In this document: piece by piece, positions 1-6,550 of the stretch
Position numbering within the stretch: position 1 is the stretch's first letter
Layout: each line of letters starts with the position of its first letter
NCBI GenBank assembly: GCA_045114665.1
Contig: JBGUKW010000303.1
Span: 1-8,481 of the forward strand
Direction: 5' to 3'
DNA length: 8,481 nt
From: CADAWZ01 sp045114665
Lineage (GTDB): Bacteria > Vulcanimicrobiota > CADAWZ01
The notes under the pieces: model-generated
Databases searched by the model: none
The model's input: the letters and a program-made list of their open reading frames with translations, nothing else
Told to the model about the DNA's origin: nothing
Translations under genes and position numbers: made by a program

Positions 1-31
1 TTAAAATAAAGGCATTGAACCTTTATTTTAA
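1..31. repeat. Perfect 12-bp inverted repeat, probable terminator
   Basis: TTAAAATAAAGG (1-12) and its exact complement at 20-31 flank a 7-base loop. An AT stem capped by GG/CC, with U-rich right arms in both orientations, looks like a bidirectional intrinsic terminator of low-GC bacteria. The stem starts at the window edge and may extend beyond it. It may end a gene lying left of the window. Confidence 0.6.
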
Positions 32-80
32 ATGCACCTTATATCCCCATAAATAAATTTAGGGGCATTACGGTGCATTT
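30..80. repeat. Nested inverted repeat (outer 9 bp, inner CCCC/GGGG stem)
   Basis: AAATGCACC (30-38) is complementary to 72-80. Inside it, CCCC (45-48) pairs with GGGG (62-65), extended by TAAA (50-53) with TTTA (58-61) past a bulged A49. This gives a two-storey hairpin on either strand with a 4-base loop. It overlaps the first inverted repeat by two bases, so the two could be mutually exclusive folds. It is not followed by a T run, so it is not a standard terminator. Function is unknown. Confidence 0.6.
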
Positions 81-144
81 CGGTAATTCGCAAATTTTGA
101 TATTTTCACTCGCAACACGCCTTAGATATTTTCTAAAATGCAAC

Positions 145-177
145 AAAAAACTCCTCCACTAAAAATAGCAGAGGAGT
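145..177 (-). terminator. Intrinsic terminator of the rod-protein gene
   Basis: In the minus-strand RNA, arms 166-177 and 150-161 form a continuous 12-bp stem around a UUUU loop, followed by six U (150 down to 145). Two pairs in the stem (157/170 and 158/169) are G-U wobbles in the minus RNA but C-A mismatches in the plus RNA, so the hairpin is built for the minus strand. It begins 35 bases past the stop codon at 213-215. Confidence 0.88.
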
Positions 178-212
178 CATAATCAGTTAATTACACTATA
201 TTTAAAAACAAC

Positions 213-3200
213 TTACTTTGCAGCAACTTTGACAAGTTCTACTGCATTTGGCCACCAATCCCACATCTTGTAGGTCTGTCCATTTCTCTCGAAGGAGCTT
301 ACGAAGTTTTCTTTGTTGAATTCAACATTGATTGATGTGATACCAAGTGATTTTACACTCTTTACTTCGCCTGCATCTGCAATTCCGTTTCCGTTTGCAT
401 CCTGCCAAATTGCGAGGTCATTGAGTTCTTCACCAGTAACCTTCATATCATTATTCTTATCATAGAGAGAAAGTTTTTCGTAACCTGTTTCATATCCACC
501 AGCTGTTCCGAAGAGACAGCTCATATCGACTGAACCATCAGCCTTTGGAGCAACGAGAAGACCATCTTGTGGACCAACCCATTCCATAGCGATTTCGAAA
601 CCATCACCGAAGAAATCGCTAATAATATTATTTTCTTTAACAACATCATGACCTGGCATATTCTGACCATTTGATGCCTGAAGAACGCCATTTCCTGTAA
701 TATCGAGGACGAGTGGAGAAATTCTCTTTGTTCCATTTTGGAAGTAGATAGATGTTTCGTATTTACCTATATCAACATAAGAAACCTGTTGTAGTACACC
801 ATCAACCATTGTGTAAGGTTGCTGTCTGTATGATACTGATACGATTGATTCTACAGCTTTGTCATCTTTCTTATTTGCAGACCGGAGAGAATATTCAGGT
901 TCTGTGAATGCATTTGCTTGATATACTACTTGGTCAAATCTCAAGTTGTCATATCCATCGATCATATTTACATTATATTTGAGACCGTAATCACCAGTCT
1001 GGTCATCAACATATTTCAATCCATTGATATATGATGTCAACTGTGATTTGAGTTCAGCAAGTTTAGCTGAATTGTCATTTGCTTGTTTTACCTTCAAGGC
1101 TTCAAGTTCTGCGAGTTCTCTTGCTTCTACTTGTTTCTTGTTGTTGAGGGATGTCAAAGCACTTGCTTCTGCGTCTGTTGCATCGTTGAATGCTGCTAGA
1201 GCTTTATCTCTTGCATCTTGTGCAGCTTTAAGTGCATTTTCTGCAGCTACTTTTGCATTTTTTGCTTCATTGAGTGCTAAGAGTGCATTATCTTCATCTT
1301 TCTGTGCATTTGCAAGTTCTTTTGCTTTAGCTTCTTTTGCTTTTACTTTTGCATCATAATCAGCTTGTGCTGTTGCCTGAACTCCGTTTGCTGCATTGAG
1401 TGCTGCGAGTGCATCTGCTTCTGCATTTTCTGCATCTACGACTTCACCATCTTTAGCTACTCTTGCTGCTTTTGCTTCTGCGAGAGCTCTTTCTGCTGCA
1501 GCTTTATCATCGTTTGCATCATTGAGTGCTGCGAGTGCATCTGCTTCAGCATCTTGTGCTTCTGCAAGTTCTGTTGCTTTAGCTTCTTTTGCATTTACTG
1601 CTACAGTGTAATCAGCTTGTGCTGCATTTTCAGCACCTATTGCACTTTCAAGAGCTAATTGAGCTTCGCCTTTTGCTTTGTCAAGATCATTTAGTTCATT
1701 AAGACCTGTGTTATAATTTGCTAATGCTGTTTCATAAGCACTGTTTGCTGTAGTATAAGCTTCATCTGCTGCATCTTTTGCAGCTACTGCTTCATTATAT
1801 GCAACTAATGCTGCTGCTACAACGGCTTCATCAGCAGGTACTTCTACTTGTTTTTCAACTGTTACTACTTGAGTTACTTCATTGCCTTCTTCATCAACGA
1901 CTGGGTTTCCGTCTTCGTCGAGTACTGTTTGTGTAACTTCTTCTGTAACTGTTGTTATAGTTGGCTGTTGAGCTGCTTCATATGCTTCCAAAGCTTCCTC
2001 TACTGCCTTTTGTGCAGGTTCTACAGCTGATTCAGCTTCTTCTGCTTCTTGTCTTGCTGTTTCAAGAGCTTCTGCTAAACCTTGTTCTTTCATTGCACTC
2101 TCATAAGCTTCAGCAGCTTCTTTAGCTTTATTCAATGCTAACTGTGCTTCATTTTTAGCTTTTGTAGCATTATCAAGTTTTGTTTTTGCTGTTGCTTCTT
2201 CTTCTTGTGCATCTTTAAGAACTTTTTCAGCAGCTTTTCTTGCAGTTACTTTTGCATCGTAATTATCTTGTGCTGCTTTTTGAGCTACTGTTGCATTGTC
2301 AAGAACATCTTTTGCATCTTTTTCTGCTTGTAGTGCTTTTGCTGCTTCTCCAACTTTAGCATTTTTTAAAGCTACTTTAGCATTATAGTCTTTATCTGCT
2401 GCTTCTTGATCAGCTGTTGCCTTGTTAAGAGCTTTTAGTGCATCTGCTTCTGCCTTTAATGCATCTTCAAGAGCTTTTTCGGCAGCTATTCTTGCAGCTA
2501 ATTTTGCATCATAAATACCCTGAGCTGTAGTTTGATCATTTGTTGCATCTGTAAGAGCATTTTCGAATGCTGAAACATCTTTCTTTGAATTGTAATCTGC
2601 ATCTGCATCTTTTGTTGCTTGTACTGCAGCATCATAAGCATTTTGAGCTGCTTGTCTTGCTGCTACTGCATCGTCATATTCTTTTTGAGCTGCTGCGAGA
2701 GTTCTTGCTTGGTCTGCTAAAAATGCGTTATAAATTGTAGATAATGATGAAACTTTATTTGCTACATTCTGAGCATTTTCTGATTCTACATTATTGAATG
2801 CAGTTCTTACTGCTGCAACCCATTTGGCAGCATCTTCTTCGCTTTCAAATGTTCTTCCACCATTTGAATTACCTTGTACTCCACCATTTGGAGCATTTTC
2901 AGTTGACATATCTATTTCAGTAGTTCCTTGTGCAAGAGCAGCAACTCTTCCAGGAATTACATAGTGAGCAATATTGTAAACACTTGCATAACCTGAGCCA
3001 GCATTCTGAGTTGTCATATTATATCTAGCACTACCAGAAGAAATCTGAGCAGCATGAACATAAGTTGCTTCTTGTGCTATTGCTGGAAATATATTAGAAA
3101 AGTGACTATCGACTTTACTAAGAGCTTGTTTTACATCATCATAAACGGTTTGAGAATTCAAAATATTGTCTGACCATACAGAATATACATTGAAATAACC

Positions 3201-3404
3201 ACCATTATCTGTTGCATAATCTTGAGCATACTGTGAGTATTCAGTTTTAACTTTGTTTAACTGAACTGTTGCTGTACCGACAGTTTTTGTGACTCCCTGT
3301 TTTACAGTAGGAGCTTTAATTCTGAGAGCAGAACCTGCGTCTGCAACAGAGGCGAATGCCAATGCACATATACCAGCGAGAGCTAAAGTTACGAGCTTCT
3401 TCAT
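213..3404 (-). CDS. Sec-secreted alanine-rich coiled-coil rod protein with C-terminal RTX-exoprotein-like calcium-binding domain
   Basis: A 1063-aa protein, probably exported or surface-displayed. Residues 1-23 are a signal peptide (MKK, hydrophobic core, ADA cleavage motif before Gly24). Residues 24-225 have mixed composition, rich in Tyr, Asn, Ser and Gly, and I recognise no fold. Residues about 226-480 and 528-800 are Ala/Lys/Glu/Asp-rich helix with a 42-residue repeat; residues 481-527 are a Thr/Val-rich interruption containing DEDGN and DEEGN turns. Residues about 895-1030 resemble the C-terminal domain of large RTX-type exoproteins: SPLVLDITGNGV, FFGDGFE, WVGPQDGLLV, a CLFG motif, then two EF-hand-like loops (D982-N984-D986-E993 and D1002-N1004-N1006-D1010-E1013). 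No RTX nonapeptides, sortase motif or transmembrane anchor are seen. The start is supported by AAAGGAG nine bases upstream and by the signal peptide. A terminator follows the stop. Adhesin, matrix or envelope-spacer roles are possible; the function is unknown. Confidence 0.9.
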   Translation of the reverse strand: MKKLVTLALAGICALAFASVADAGSALRIKAPTVKQGVTKTVGTATVQLNKVKTEYSQYAQDYATDNGGYFNVYSVWSDNILNSQTVYDDVKQALSKVDSHFSNIFPAIAQEATYVHAAQISSGSARYNMTTQNAGSGYASVYNIAHYVIPGRVAALAQGTTEIDMSTENAPNGGVQGNSNGGRTFESEEDAAKWVAAVRTAFNNVESENAQNVANKVSSLSTIYNAFLADQARTLAAAQKEYDDAVAARQAAQNAYDAAVQATKDADADYNSKKDVSAFENALTDATNDQTTAQGIYDAKLAARIAAEKALEDALKAEADALKALNKATADQEAADKDYNAKVALKNAKVGEAAKALQAEKDAKDVLDNATVAQKAAQDNYDAKVTARKAAEKVLKDAQEEEATAKTKLDNATKAKNEAQLALNKAKEAAEAYESAMKEQGLAEALETARQEAEEAESAVEPAQKAVEEALEAYEAAQQPTITTVTEEVTQTVLDEDGNPVVDEEGNEVTQVVTVEKQVEVPADEAVVAAALVAYNEAVAAKDAADEAYTTANSAYETALANYNTGLNELNDLDKAKGEAQLALESAIGAENAAQADYTVAVNAKEAKATELAEAQDAEADALAALNDANDDKAAAERALAEAKAARVAKDGEVVDAENAEADALAALNAANGVQATAQADYDAKVKAKEAKAKELANAQKDEDNALLALNEAKNAKVAAENALKAAQDARDKALAAFNDATDAEASALTSLNNKKQVEARELAELEALKVKQANDNSAKLAELKSQLTSYINGLKYVDDQTGDYGLKYNVNMIDGYDNLRFDQVVYQANAFTEPEYSLRSANKKDDKAVESIVSVSYRQQPYTMVDGVLQQVSYVDIGKYETSIYFQNGTKRISPLVLDITGNGVLQASNGQNMPGHDVVKENNIISDFFGDGFEIAMEWVGPQDGLLVAPKADGSVDMSCLFGTAGGYETGYEKLSLYDKNNDMKVTGEELNDLAIWQDANGNGIADAGEVKSVKSLGITSINVEFNKENFVSSFERNGQTYKMWDWWPNAVELVKVAAK
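1047..1676 (-). repeat. Second block of 42-codon (126-bp) repeats, about five units with an 84-residue super-repeat
   Basis: Encodes residues about 577-786. Units begin at 577, 619, 661, 703 and 745 (AKGEAQLALE, AEADALAALN, AEADALAALN, DEDNALLALN, AEASALTSLN). A 28-base stretch at 1394-1421 is identical to 1520-1547, exactly 126 bp away, and a diverged copy lies at 1268-1295. The segments starting at residues 595 and 679 match best at 84 residues, with GCTTTAGCTTCTTTTGC at 1324 and again at 1576, 252 bp apart, so pairs of units appear to have duplicated. Confidence 0.88.
2076..2579 (-). repeat. First block of 42-codon repeats (about four units)
   Basis: Encodes residues about 276-443 of the rod protein. 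Equivalent segments start at residues 276, 318, 360 and 402, each 42 residues apart, aligning ENALTDAT, DALKALNKAT, DAKDVLDNAT and TAKTKLDNAT. The motif Y-D/N-A-K recurs at 298, 340 and 382 with the same spacing. Divergence at the DNA level is substantial. Confidence 0.8.
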
Positions 3405-3413
3405 ATTGTTATT

Positions 3414-3420
3414 CTCCTTT
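3414..3420 (-). promoter_or_regulatory. Strong ribosome binding site of the rod-protein gene
   Basis: AAAGGAG on the minus strand, nine bases before the ATG at 3404. It fixes the start codon and agrees with the signal peptide that follows. Confidence 0.85.
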
Positions 3421-3692
3421 TTTTTAGATTTTTTTTATTTTATTTCCCAATGTAAAATAAAAAATAATTGCTTTTCTACAATTCTAATTTAACAGAAAGT
3501 TATTAACTTTTGTTTGCTAAATTATTACAATTTAGTCTTATTTTAAAAAAAAATAATAATATACATTTAATAATTAGTGTTTATAAGTCTTAATTTACTT
3601 CTTTATTTATGTAAATATAATATAATAGGCAATCATGAAAGTTTTGTAGTGGAAATAAGCCAAAGTGATAATGATGTTTTTTTTTAAAAATT

Positions 3693-3720
3693 GCTATAGC
3701 TTCATAGACATTTGTTTCAA
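3693..3720 (-). promoter_or_regulatory. Possible sigma70-type promoter for the rod-protein gene
   Basis: On the minus strand TTGAAA (3720-3715) and TATAGC (3698-3693) are separated by 16 bp and lie just past the operon terminator. Transcription would start near 3686 and give a 5' leader of about 280 bases. Matches are 5/6 and 4/6. In such AT-rich sequence chance matches are common, and other AT tracts such as 3612-3626 could serve instead. Confidence 0.3.
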
Positions 3721-3721
3721 T

Positions 3722-3760
3722 AAAAAAAGTACAGCATACTTATTATGCCGTACTTTTTTT
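3722..3760 (-). terminator. Intrinsic terminator of the three-gene operon
   Basis: Arms 3722-3738 and 3744-3760 form a 17-bp stem with a five-base loop (3739-3743): an A7/T7 outer section and a GTAC-centred inner section. The single imperfect pair (3733/3749) is G-U in the minus-strand RNA and A-C in the plus-strand RNA, which favours minus-strand use. It starts 15 bases after the stop of the DUF697-like gene. The flanking A and T runs could also terminate plus-strand transcripts, but no plus-strand gene lies upstream of it in the window. Confidence 0.9.
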
Positions 3761-3775
3761 ATTGTTTTATTAGAT

Positions 3776-4843
3776 TTACATTTCTCTTTGCCTTGCAAAT
3801 GATTTTAAATCATCTTCTAATTTCAGTGCTTTTTTATCAAACCTACTTCTGTCTATTAAGGCACTATTTCTTAAATTATTTACAGGGCATGGTGGAGATG
3901 AAGTATTTGTTCTTTCTATTGTAAGTTGTTTTAAATCAGATTCTAATTGACTTATTTTATCTTTAGTATTAGTTAACTGATTTTTTTGGGTATATGTAGT
4001 TAATTTAGTCTTACTTTTAGAAAGGGCTTCAATAAAAAATGTATTTTCTTTAATAGAAGATAAATCACTTTTACTTCCCAATACTTCTACTGGATTTGAT
4101 TTATTTAATAATGAATCATCTAAAGAAGGTTTAACAGAAACATCAGAATCAATCTGTTTCATTTTGCCTGCATTTGATAAATTATTTTTTGTACTTGATA
4201 ATTTAACTTTAGAGGCTAAAAATGGCTTCTTTATCTCTTCTTCAGATGTTTTTAATACTTGAGCAGTAGGAAGTCCAGATGTCATACTGTTTAAATTTGA
4301 AATTACAATAGGCTTTGAACTTGCTGTTGATTCTTTATTAAACATAGAATCTGCTTGGGCATTTATCATTTCTTTAGCTTTGATTGCTTCCATTCTTGCC
4401 TTTTCTTCTTCATCTCTATCATGTCTATCTTTGGCAAATTGATTTACTAAAACCCAACCTGCAGATTCAATCATTCCAATACTTATAGTAGGAGCAACAA
4501 CTTGCCCTAATCCAGGAATAAGTTTAGAAGCTTCTTTGGCAAGCATTCTTATAGGATATCTTAAAAGAAGTCTTTTGAGTACCCCAGTAACTAGACTGAA
4601 AGCAACATTTTTATCAAGTGGTTTATCATTAAAAATCTGAGATAAAGCTATTGCCATGGTCGTCATAGTACCAACATCTGCCGCAAAACCAAGTCCTGGA
4701 ACTGGAACAGCATTACCTGCTCCGACCAATACGGCATGAGTATGTATTACAACATGGCACTTTTTCTTTTCATCTTCAGTTATAAACTGAACATCTTTTT
4801 CACAAAATAATTCTTCTTTTTTCTTTTTATCTTTTTTACTCAT
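3776..4843 (-). CDS. DUF697-like protein with long polar C-terminal tail
   Basis: A 355-aa protein, last gene of a three-gene minus-strand operon. Residues 1-30 are lysine-rich and charged (MSKKDKKKKEE). Residues about 32-140 resemble DUF697 domains (found in YcjF-type proteins and fused to some bacterial GTPases): a small-residue helix leading to PVPGLGF at 46-52, an amphipathic stretch with ADVGTMTTMAIALSQIF, then LIPGLGQVVAP at 108-118 and a hydrophobic helix to about 137. No GTPase P-loop is present. Residues 141-162 form a charged helix; 170-280 are Ser/Lys/Asn-rich and probably disordered; 290-312 and 335-352 look like short coiled coils. There is no signal peptide, so it is probably cytosolic or peripherally membrane-bound. 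The start lies 9 bp after the preceding stop with no strong Shine-Dalgarno site, suggesting translational coupling. The domain call is by pattern; the function is unknown. Confidence 0.85.
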   Translation of the reverse strand: MSKKDKKKKEELFCEKDVQFITEDEKKKCHVVIHTHAVLVGAGNAVPVPGLGFAADVGTMTTMAIALSQIFNDKPLDKNVAFSLVTGVLKRLLLRYPIRMLAKEASKLIPGLGQVVAPTISIGMIESAGWVLVNQFAKDRHDRDEEEKARMEAIKAKEMINAQADSMFNKESTASSKPIVISNLNSMTSGLPTAQVLKTSEEEIKKPFLASKVKLSSTKNNLSNAGKMKQIDSDVSVKPSLDDSLLNKSNPVEVLGSKSDLSSIKENTFFIEALSKSKTKLTTYTQKNQLTNTKDKISQLESDLKQLTIERTNTSSPPCPVNNLRNSALIDRSRFDKKALKLEDDLKSFARQREM

Positions 4844-4852
4844 ATTTGTTCA

Positions 4853-5488
4853 CTACTTATTTTCTAAAATCACTTGCTTTAAGTCTTCAGTGATTAAATA
4901 TCTTGCAAAAACTTTTTTTGTATTTAAATTTATAGCTTTTGCGGAATAATACATTGTTGAACCTCTTTTGACTTTATCTGAAGAAAGTTCAATTTTGTAA
5001 GGTCTATTTACCTTTGTTAAACTTGTCATAGGTGGTGGGAGTGTCTCGAGAAATGCAACTGCCATTGGCTGTGTCAATTCAAAATATGATTCAAGAAATG
5101 TGTATGTTCCCTCTAAATCTTTTGGAAAAAATCCTGAACAAATTACATTTACTTTATCACCATCAAAAGCAAATTCAAGTTTTTTGGTTTCAAGGTCGAG
5201 TACACCTGTAATTTTACCATCTTTTTTGTCTATTGTTGCAAAATTTGAATATCTTGTAACCTTAGGAGTTTGAGTTTCAGTGCCTCTCATGACATCAAAG
5301 TAAAATATAAATTGATTACCTTGAATATCTTTGTTGTGCATTTGCTTGATTATAAGTTTTCCATTTGTATATTCTGTACTTCCGTCAAGAATATAAGTTC
5401 CGCATTTTACAACATCGACATCAGCTGCAAAAGCAACTGAAAAACAAAGCAAAAATATAAACAAAAACGAAGTAATAACCTTTTTCAT
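4853..5488 (-). CDS. Small exported protein, beta-rich, unknown function
   Basis: A 211-aa protein, middle gene of the operon. Residues 1-21 are a clear Sec signal peptide (MKKVITS, a Phe/Leu-rich core, AFA cleavage motif before Ala22). Cys15 lies in the core and is preceded by Leu-Leu, which does not fit a lipobox, so it is probably not a lipoprotein. The mature part has two cysteines, Cys29 and Cys117, that could form a disulfide if the protein is periplasmic. Residues 30-130 alternate short hydrophobic strands with turns (GTYILDGS, NGKLIIK, QFIFYFDV, ITGVLDLE, LEFAFDG, KVNVICSG, EGTYTFLE), suggesting a small beta-barrel or sandwich. I recognise no named family. The ribosome site GGAGG lies inside the last codons of the upstream gene. 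Its place between two cytosolic proteins suggests an envelope component of a shared process, which is inference. Confidence 0.85.
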   Translation of the reverse strand: MKKVITSFLFIFLLCFSVAFAADVDVVKCGTYILDGSTEYTNGKLIIKQMHNKDIQGNQFIFYFDVMRGTETQTPKVTRYSNFATIDKKDGKITGVLDLETKKLEFAFDGDKVNVICSGFFPKDLEGTYTFLESYFELTQPMAVAFLETLPPPMTSLTKVNRPYKIELSSDKVKRGSTMYYSAKAINLNTKKVFARYLITEDLKQVILENK

Positions 5489-5494
5489 TTTTTT

Positions 5495-6550
5495 TTAATC
5501 CTCCAATATATCATTTTCTTCTAAATTAGTCATTGTCATATTATCAATAAGATTTTGCCAAATATGATTAATGCCCATTGGTGTTTTTGGAATAATAATT
5601 TCAATATCCAAAATTTTTGCCAATTCAAGAAAGAAAGAAGCTGTTTCTATATTTTTAGCAAATAAAATTTTAGGAATTTGTTTTAGTTCTTTCATCTTAA
5701 GTAGAAATGCATCTACAAGATCGGATTTATCTTTAGTTTCAGAAACTTTCAAATTTATAATTTGACCTGTAGCATGATTTTCAAGCATAAAGAAATCGTC
5801 AAAAACCATATTTTTTGATTCTTCATCAAATTTAGGGAAAGGGACACAATAAAGTCCTATTTCCCAAATTCCCTTTTTTTCATGTTCTCCAATATAATCA
5901 AGCACACTTTTAGGATTTTCTGGCTTAAAAATTGGATATTTATTCTCTCTATTTTTTAAGGTTGTAGTTTTAACTTCAATAGAGTTTCTTGATTCTGAGT
6001 AAAATAATTCTGTGATATCGGGTTCTTTTATTTTATTTACTTTATTTACAAATCCTTTTATTTTCTCTTCTGCTAAAGCAAATACATTTATTATAAGTTT
6101 TAGAAGATTAGCGTCATCATTTGAAATATCCTCTATAAATAGTTGAGGTTTGCTCACTTTAATATATGGATATTTATTATACATCGTTCCTGTGAATTTT
6201 ATGCCAGCTTTTTTTAATTCACTCAATTCAAACTCTGTGAATGAAGAATCAGGTTCAAAATTTAAAATAACAGCATCAACTTTAAATTCAAAATCAGGTT
6301 CAATAGTTGCTCTATCTATAAGCATAAAGTTATTTACAAATGCTTTATCAGTAGATATATATAGATCTGCAGCTCCTTCAAAACCACAAAAACAATAAAA
6401 TTTTTTATTGTTATCTATATCATTTACAATTATCAATCTTCTATCATCTTGTAATATTTTTTTATATAGAGATAGTTTTTTATATTTTAAAACACTTTTA
6501 ACAACATCTAAAGAAGTCCAACGTCTTACATGTTCAATATAATTATTCAT
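5495..6550 (-). CDS. Hypothetical protein resembling DUF7309/DUF6930 proteins
   Basis: A 351-aa protein, first gene of the operon, divergent from the mutase gene. It has no signal peptide or membrane segment and is probably cytosolic. Residues about 25-165 follow the pattern of DUF7309-type regions: a strand pair over RRLIIVNDIDNNKKFYC, then CGFEGAADLYIST, later SSFTEFELSELKKAGIKFTG and YPYIKV, ending in a helix. Residues about 225-335 resemble DUF6930: IWEIGLYCVPFP, a strand with FFMLENHATGQIINL, then a helix and IPKILFAKN, a second helix, and LDIEIIIPKTPMGINHIW. Both assignments are from memory of family patterns and are tentative. No catalytic motif stands out. Upstream AGAAAGG and AGAG elements form a weak ribosome site, and a TATAAT lies 45-50 bases upstream of the start codon. 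Only 6 bp separate its stop from the next start. The biological role is unknown. Confidence 0.85.
   Translation of the reverse strand: MNNYIEHVRRWTSLDVVKSVLKYKKLSLYKKILQDDRRLIIVNDIDNNKKFYCFCGFEGAADLYISTDKAFVNNFMLIDRATIEPDFEFKVDAVILNFEPDSSFTEFELSELKKAGIKFTGTMYNKYPYIKVSKPQLFIEDISNDDANLLKLIINVFALAEEKIKGFVNKVNKIKEPDITELFYSESRNSIEVKTTTLKNRENKYPIFKPENPKSVLDYIGEHEKKGIWEIGLYCVPFPKFDEESKNMVFDDFFMLENHATGQIINLKVSETKDKSDLVDAFLLKMKELKQIPKILFAKNIETASFFLELAKILDIEIIIPKTPMGINHIWQNLIDNMTMTNLEENDILED
5500..5504 (-). promoter_or_regulatory. Ribosome binding site of the exported-protein gene, inside the upstream gene
   Basis: GGAGG on the minus strand lies within the final codons of the 351-aa gene and 11 bases before the ATG at 5488; the gap includes a long A run. 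This arrangement supports co-transcription and coupled translation of the two genes. Confidence 0.75.

Larger units (their letters stand above)
3405..3721 (-). other. Non-coding leader/promoter region of the rod-protein gene
   Basis: This 317-bp stretch lies between the operon terminator and the rod-protein start. I see no gene in it; the in-frame ATGs on both strands open only tiny frames. It is extremely AT-rich, with several homopolymer runs (A9 at 3545-3553, T9 at 3677-3685, T8 at 3418-3425). The part around 3627-3676 is less AT-rich and more complex than its surroundings. It must hold the promoter of the rod gene unless transcription reads through the terminator. Confidence 0.7.

Noticed and set aside
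70..118. Short minus-strand frame reading VLRVKISKFANYRNAP
   Set aside because: Only about 16 codons between stops, no ribosome site, and it overlaps the inverted-repeat region.
213..800. RTX nonapeptide repeats or a sortase motif in the C-terminal part of the rod protein
   Set aside because: No GGxGxDxUx nonapeptides and no LPxTG with a hydrophobic tail; only the calcium-loop domain is present.
1047..1676. Regular 126-bp periodicity considered as a CRISPR-like or minisatellite array
   Set aside because: The period is exactly 42 codons within a single reading frame and the repeats diverge in sequence, so it is a protein repeat, not a CRISPR array.
1024..2030. Several open frames on the plus strand opposite the rod gene, rich in Ser/Ala or Cys/Phe
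   Set aside because: They are the antisense of Ala/Lys/Glu-rich repeats. They have no ribosome sites and low-complexity products, while the minus-strand frame is one continuous 1063-codon gene.
3616..3626. Overlapping TATAAT boxes on the plus strand
   Set aside because: No -35 at a suitable distance and no plus-strand gene downstream until 6677; expected by chance in this AT-rich tract.
3627..3676. Resemblance to a c-di-GMP (GEMM) riboswitch because of AGGCAA and GCCAAAG on the plus strand
   Set aside because: The stems of that riboswitch cannot be formed and the element would face a terminator with no plus-strand gene behind it.
5440..5450. Lipobox at Cys15 of the exported 211-aa protein
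   Set aside because: The residues before Cys are Leu-Leu instead of a small residue, and a better Sec cleavage site (AFA) lies after it.
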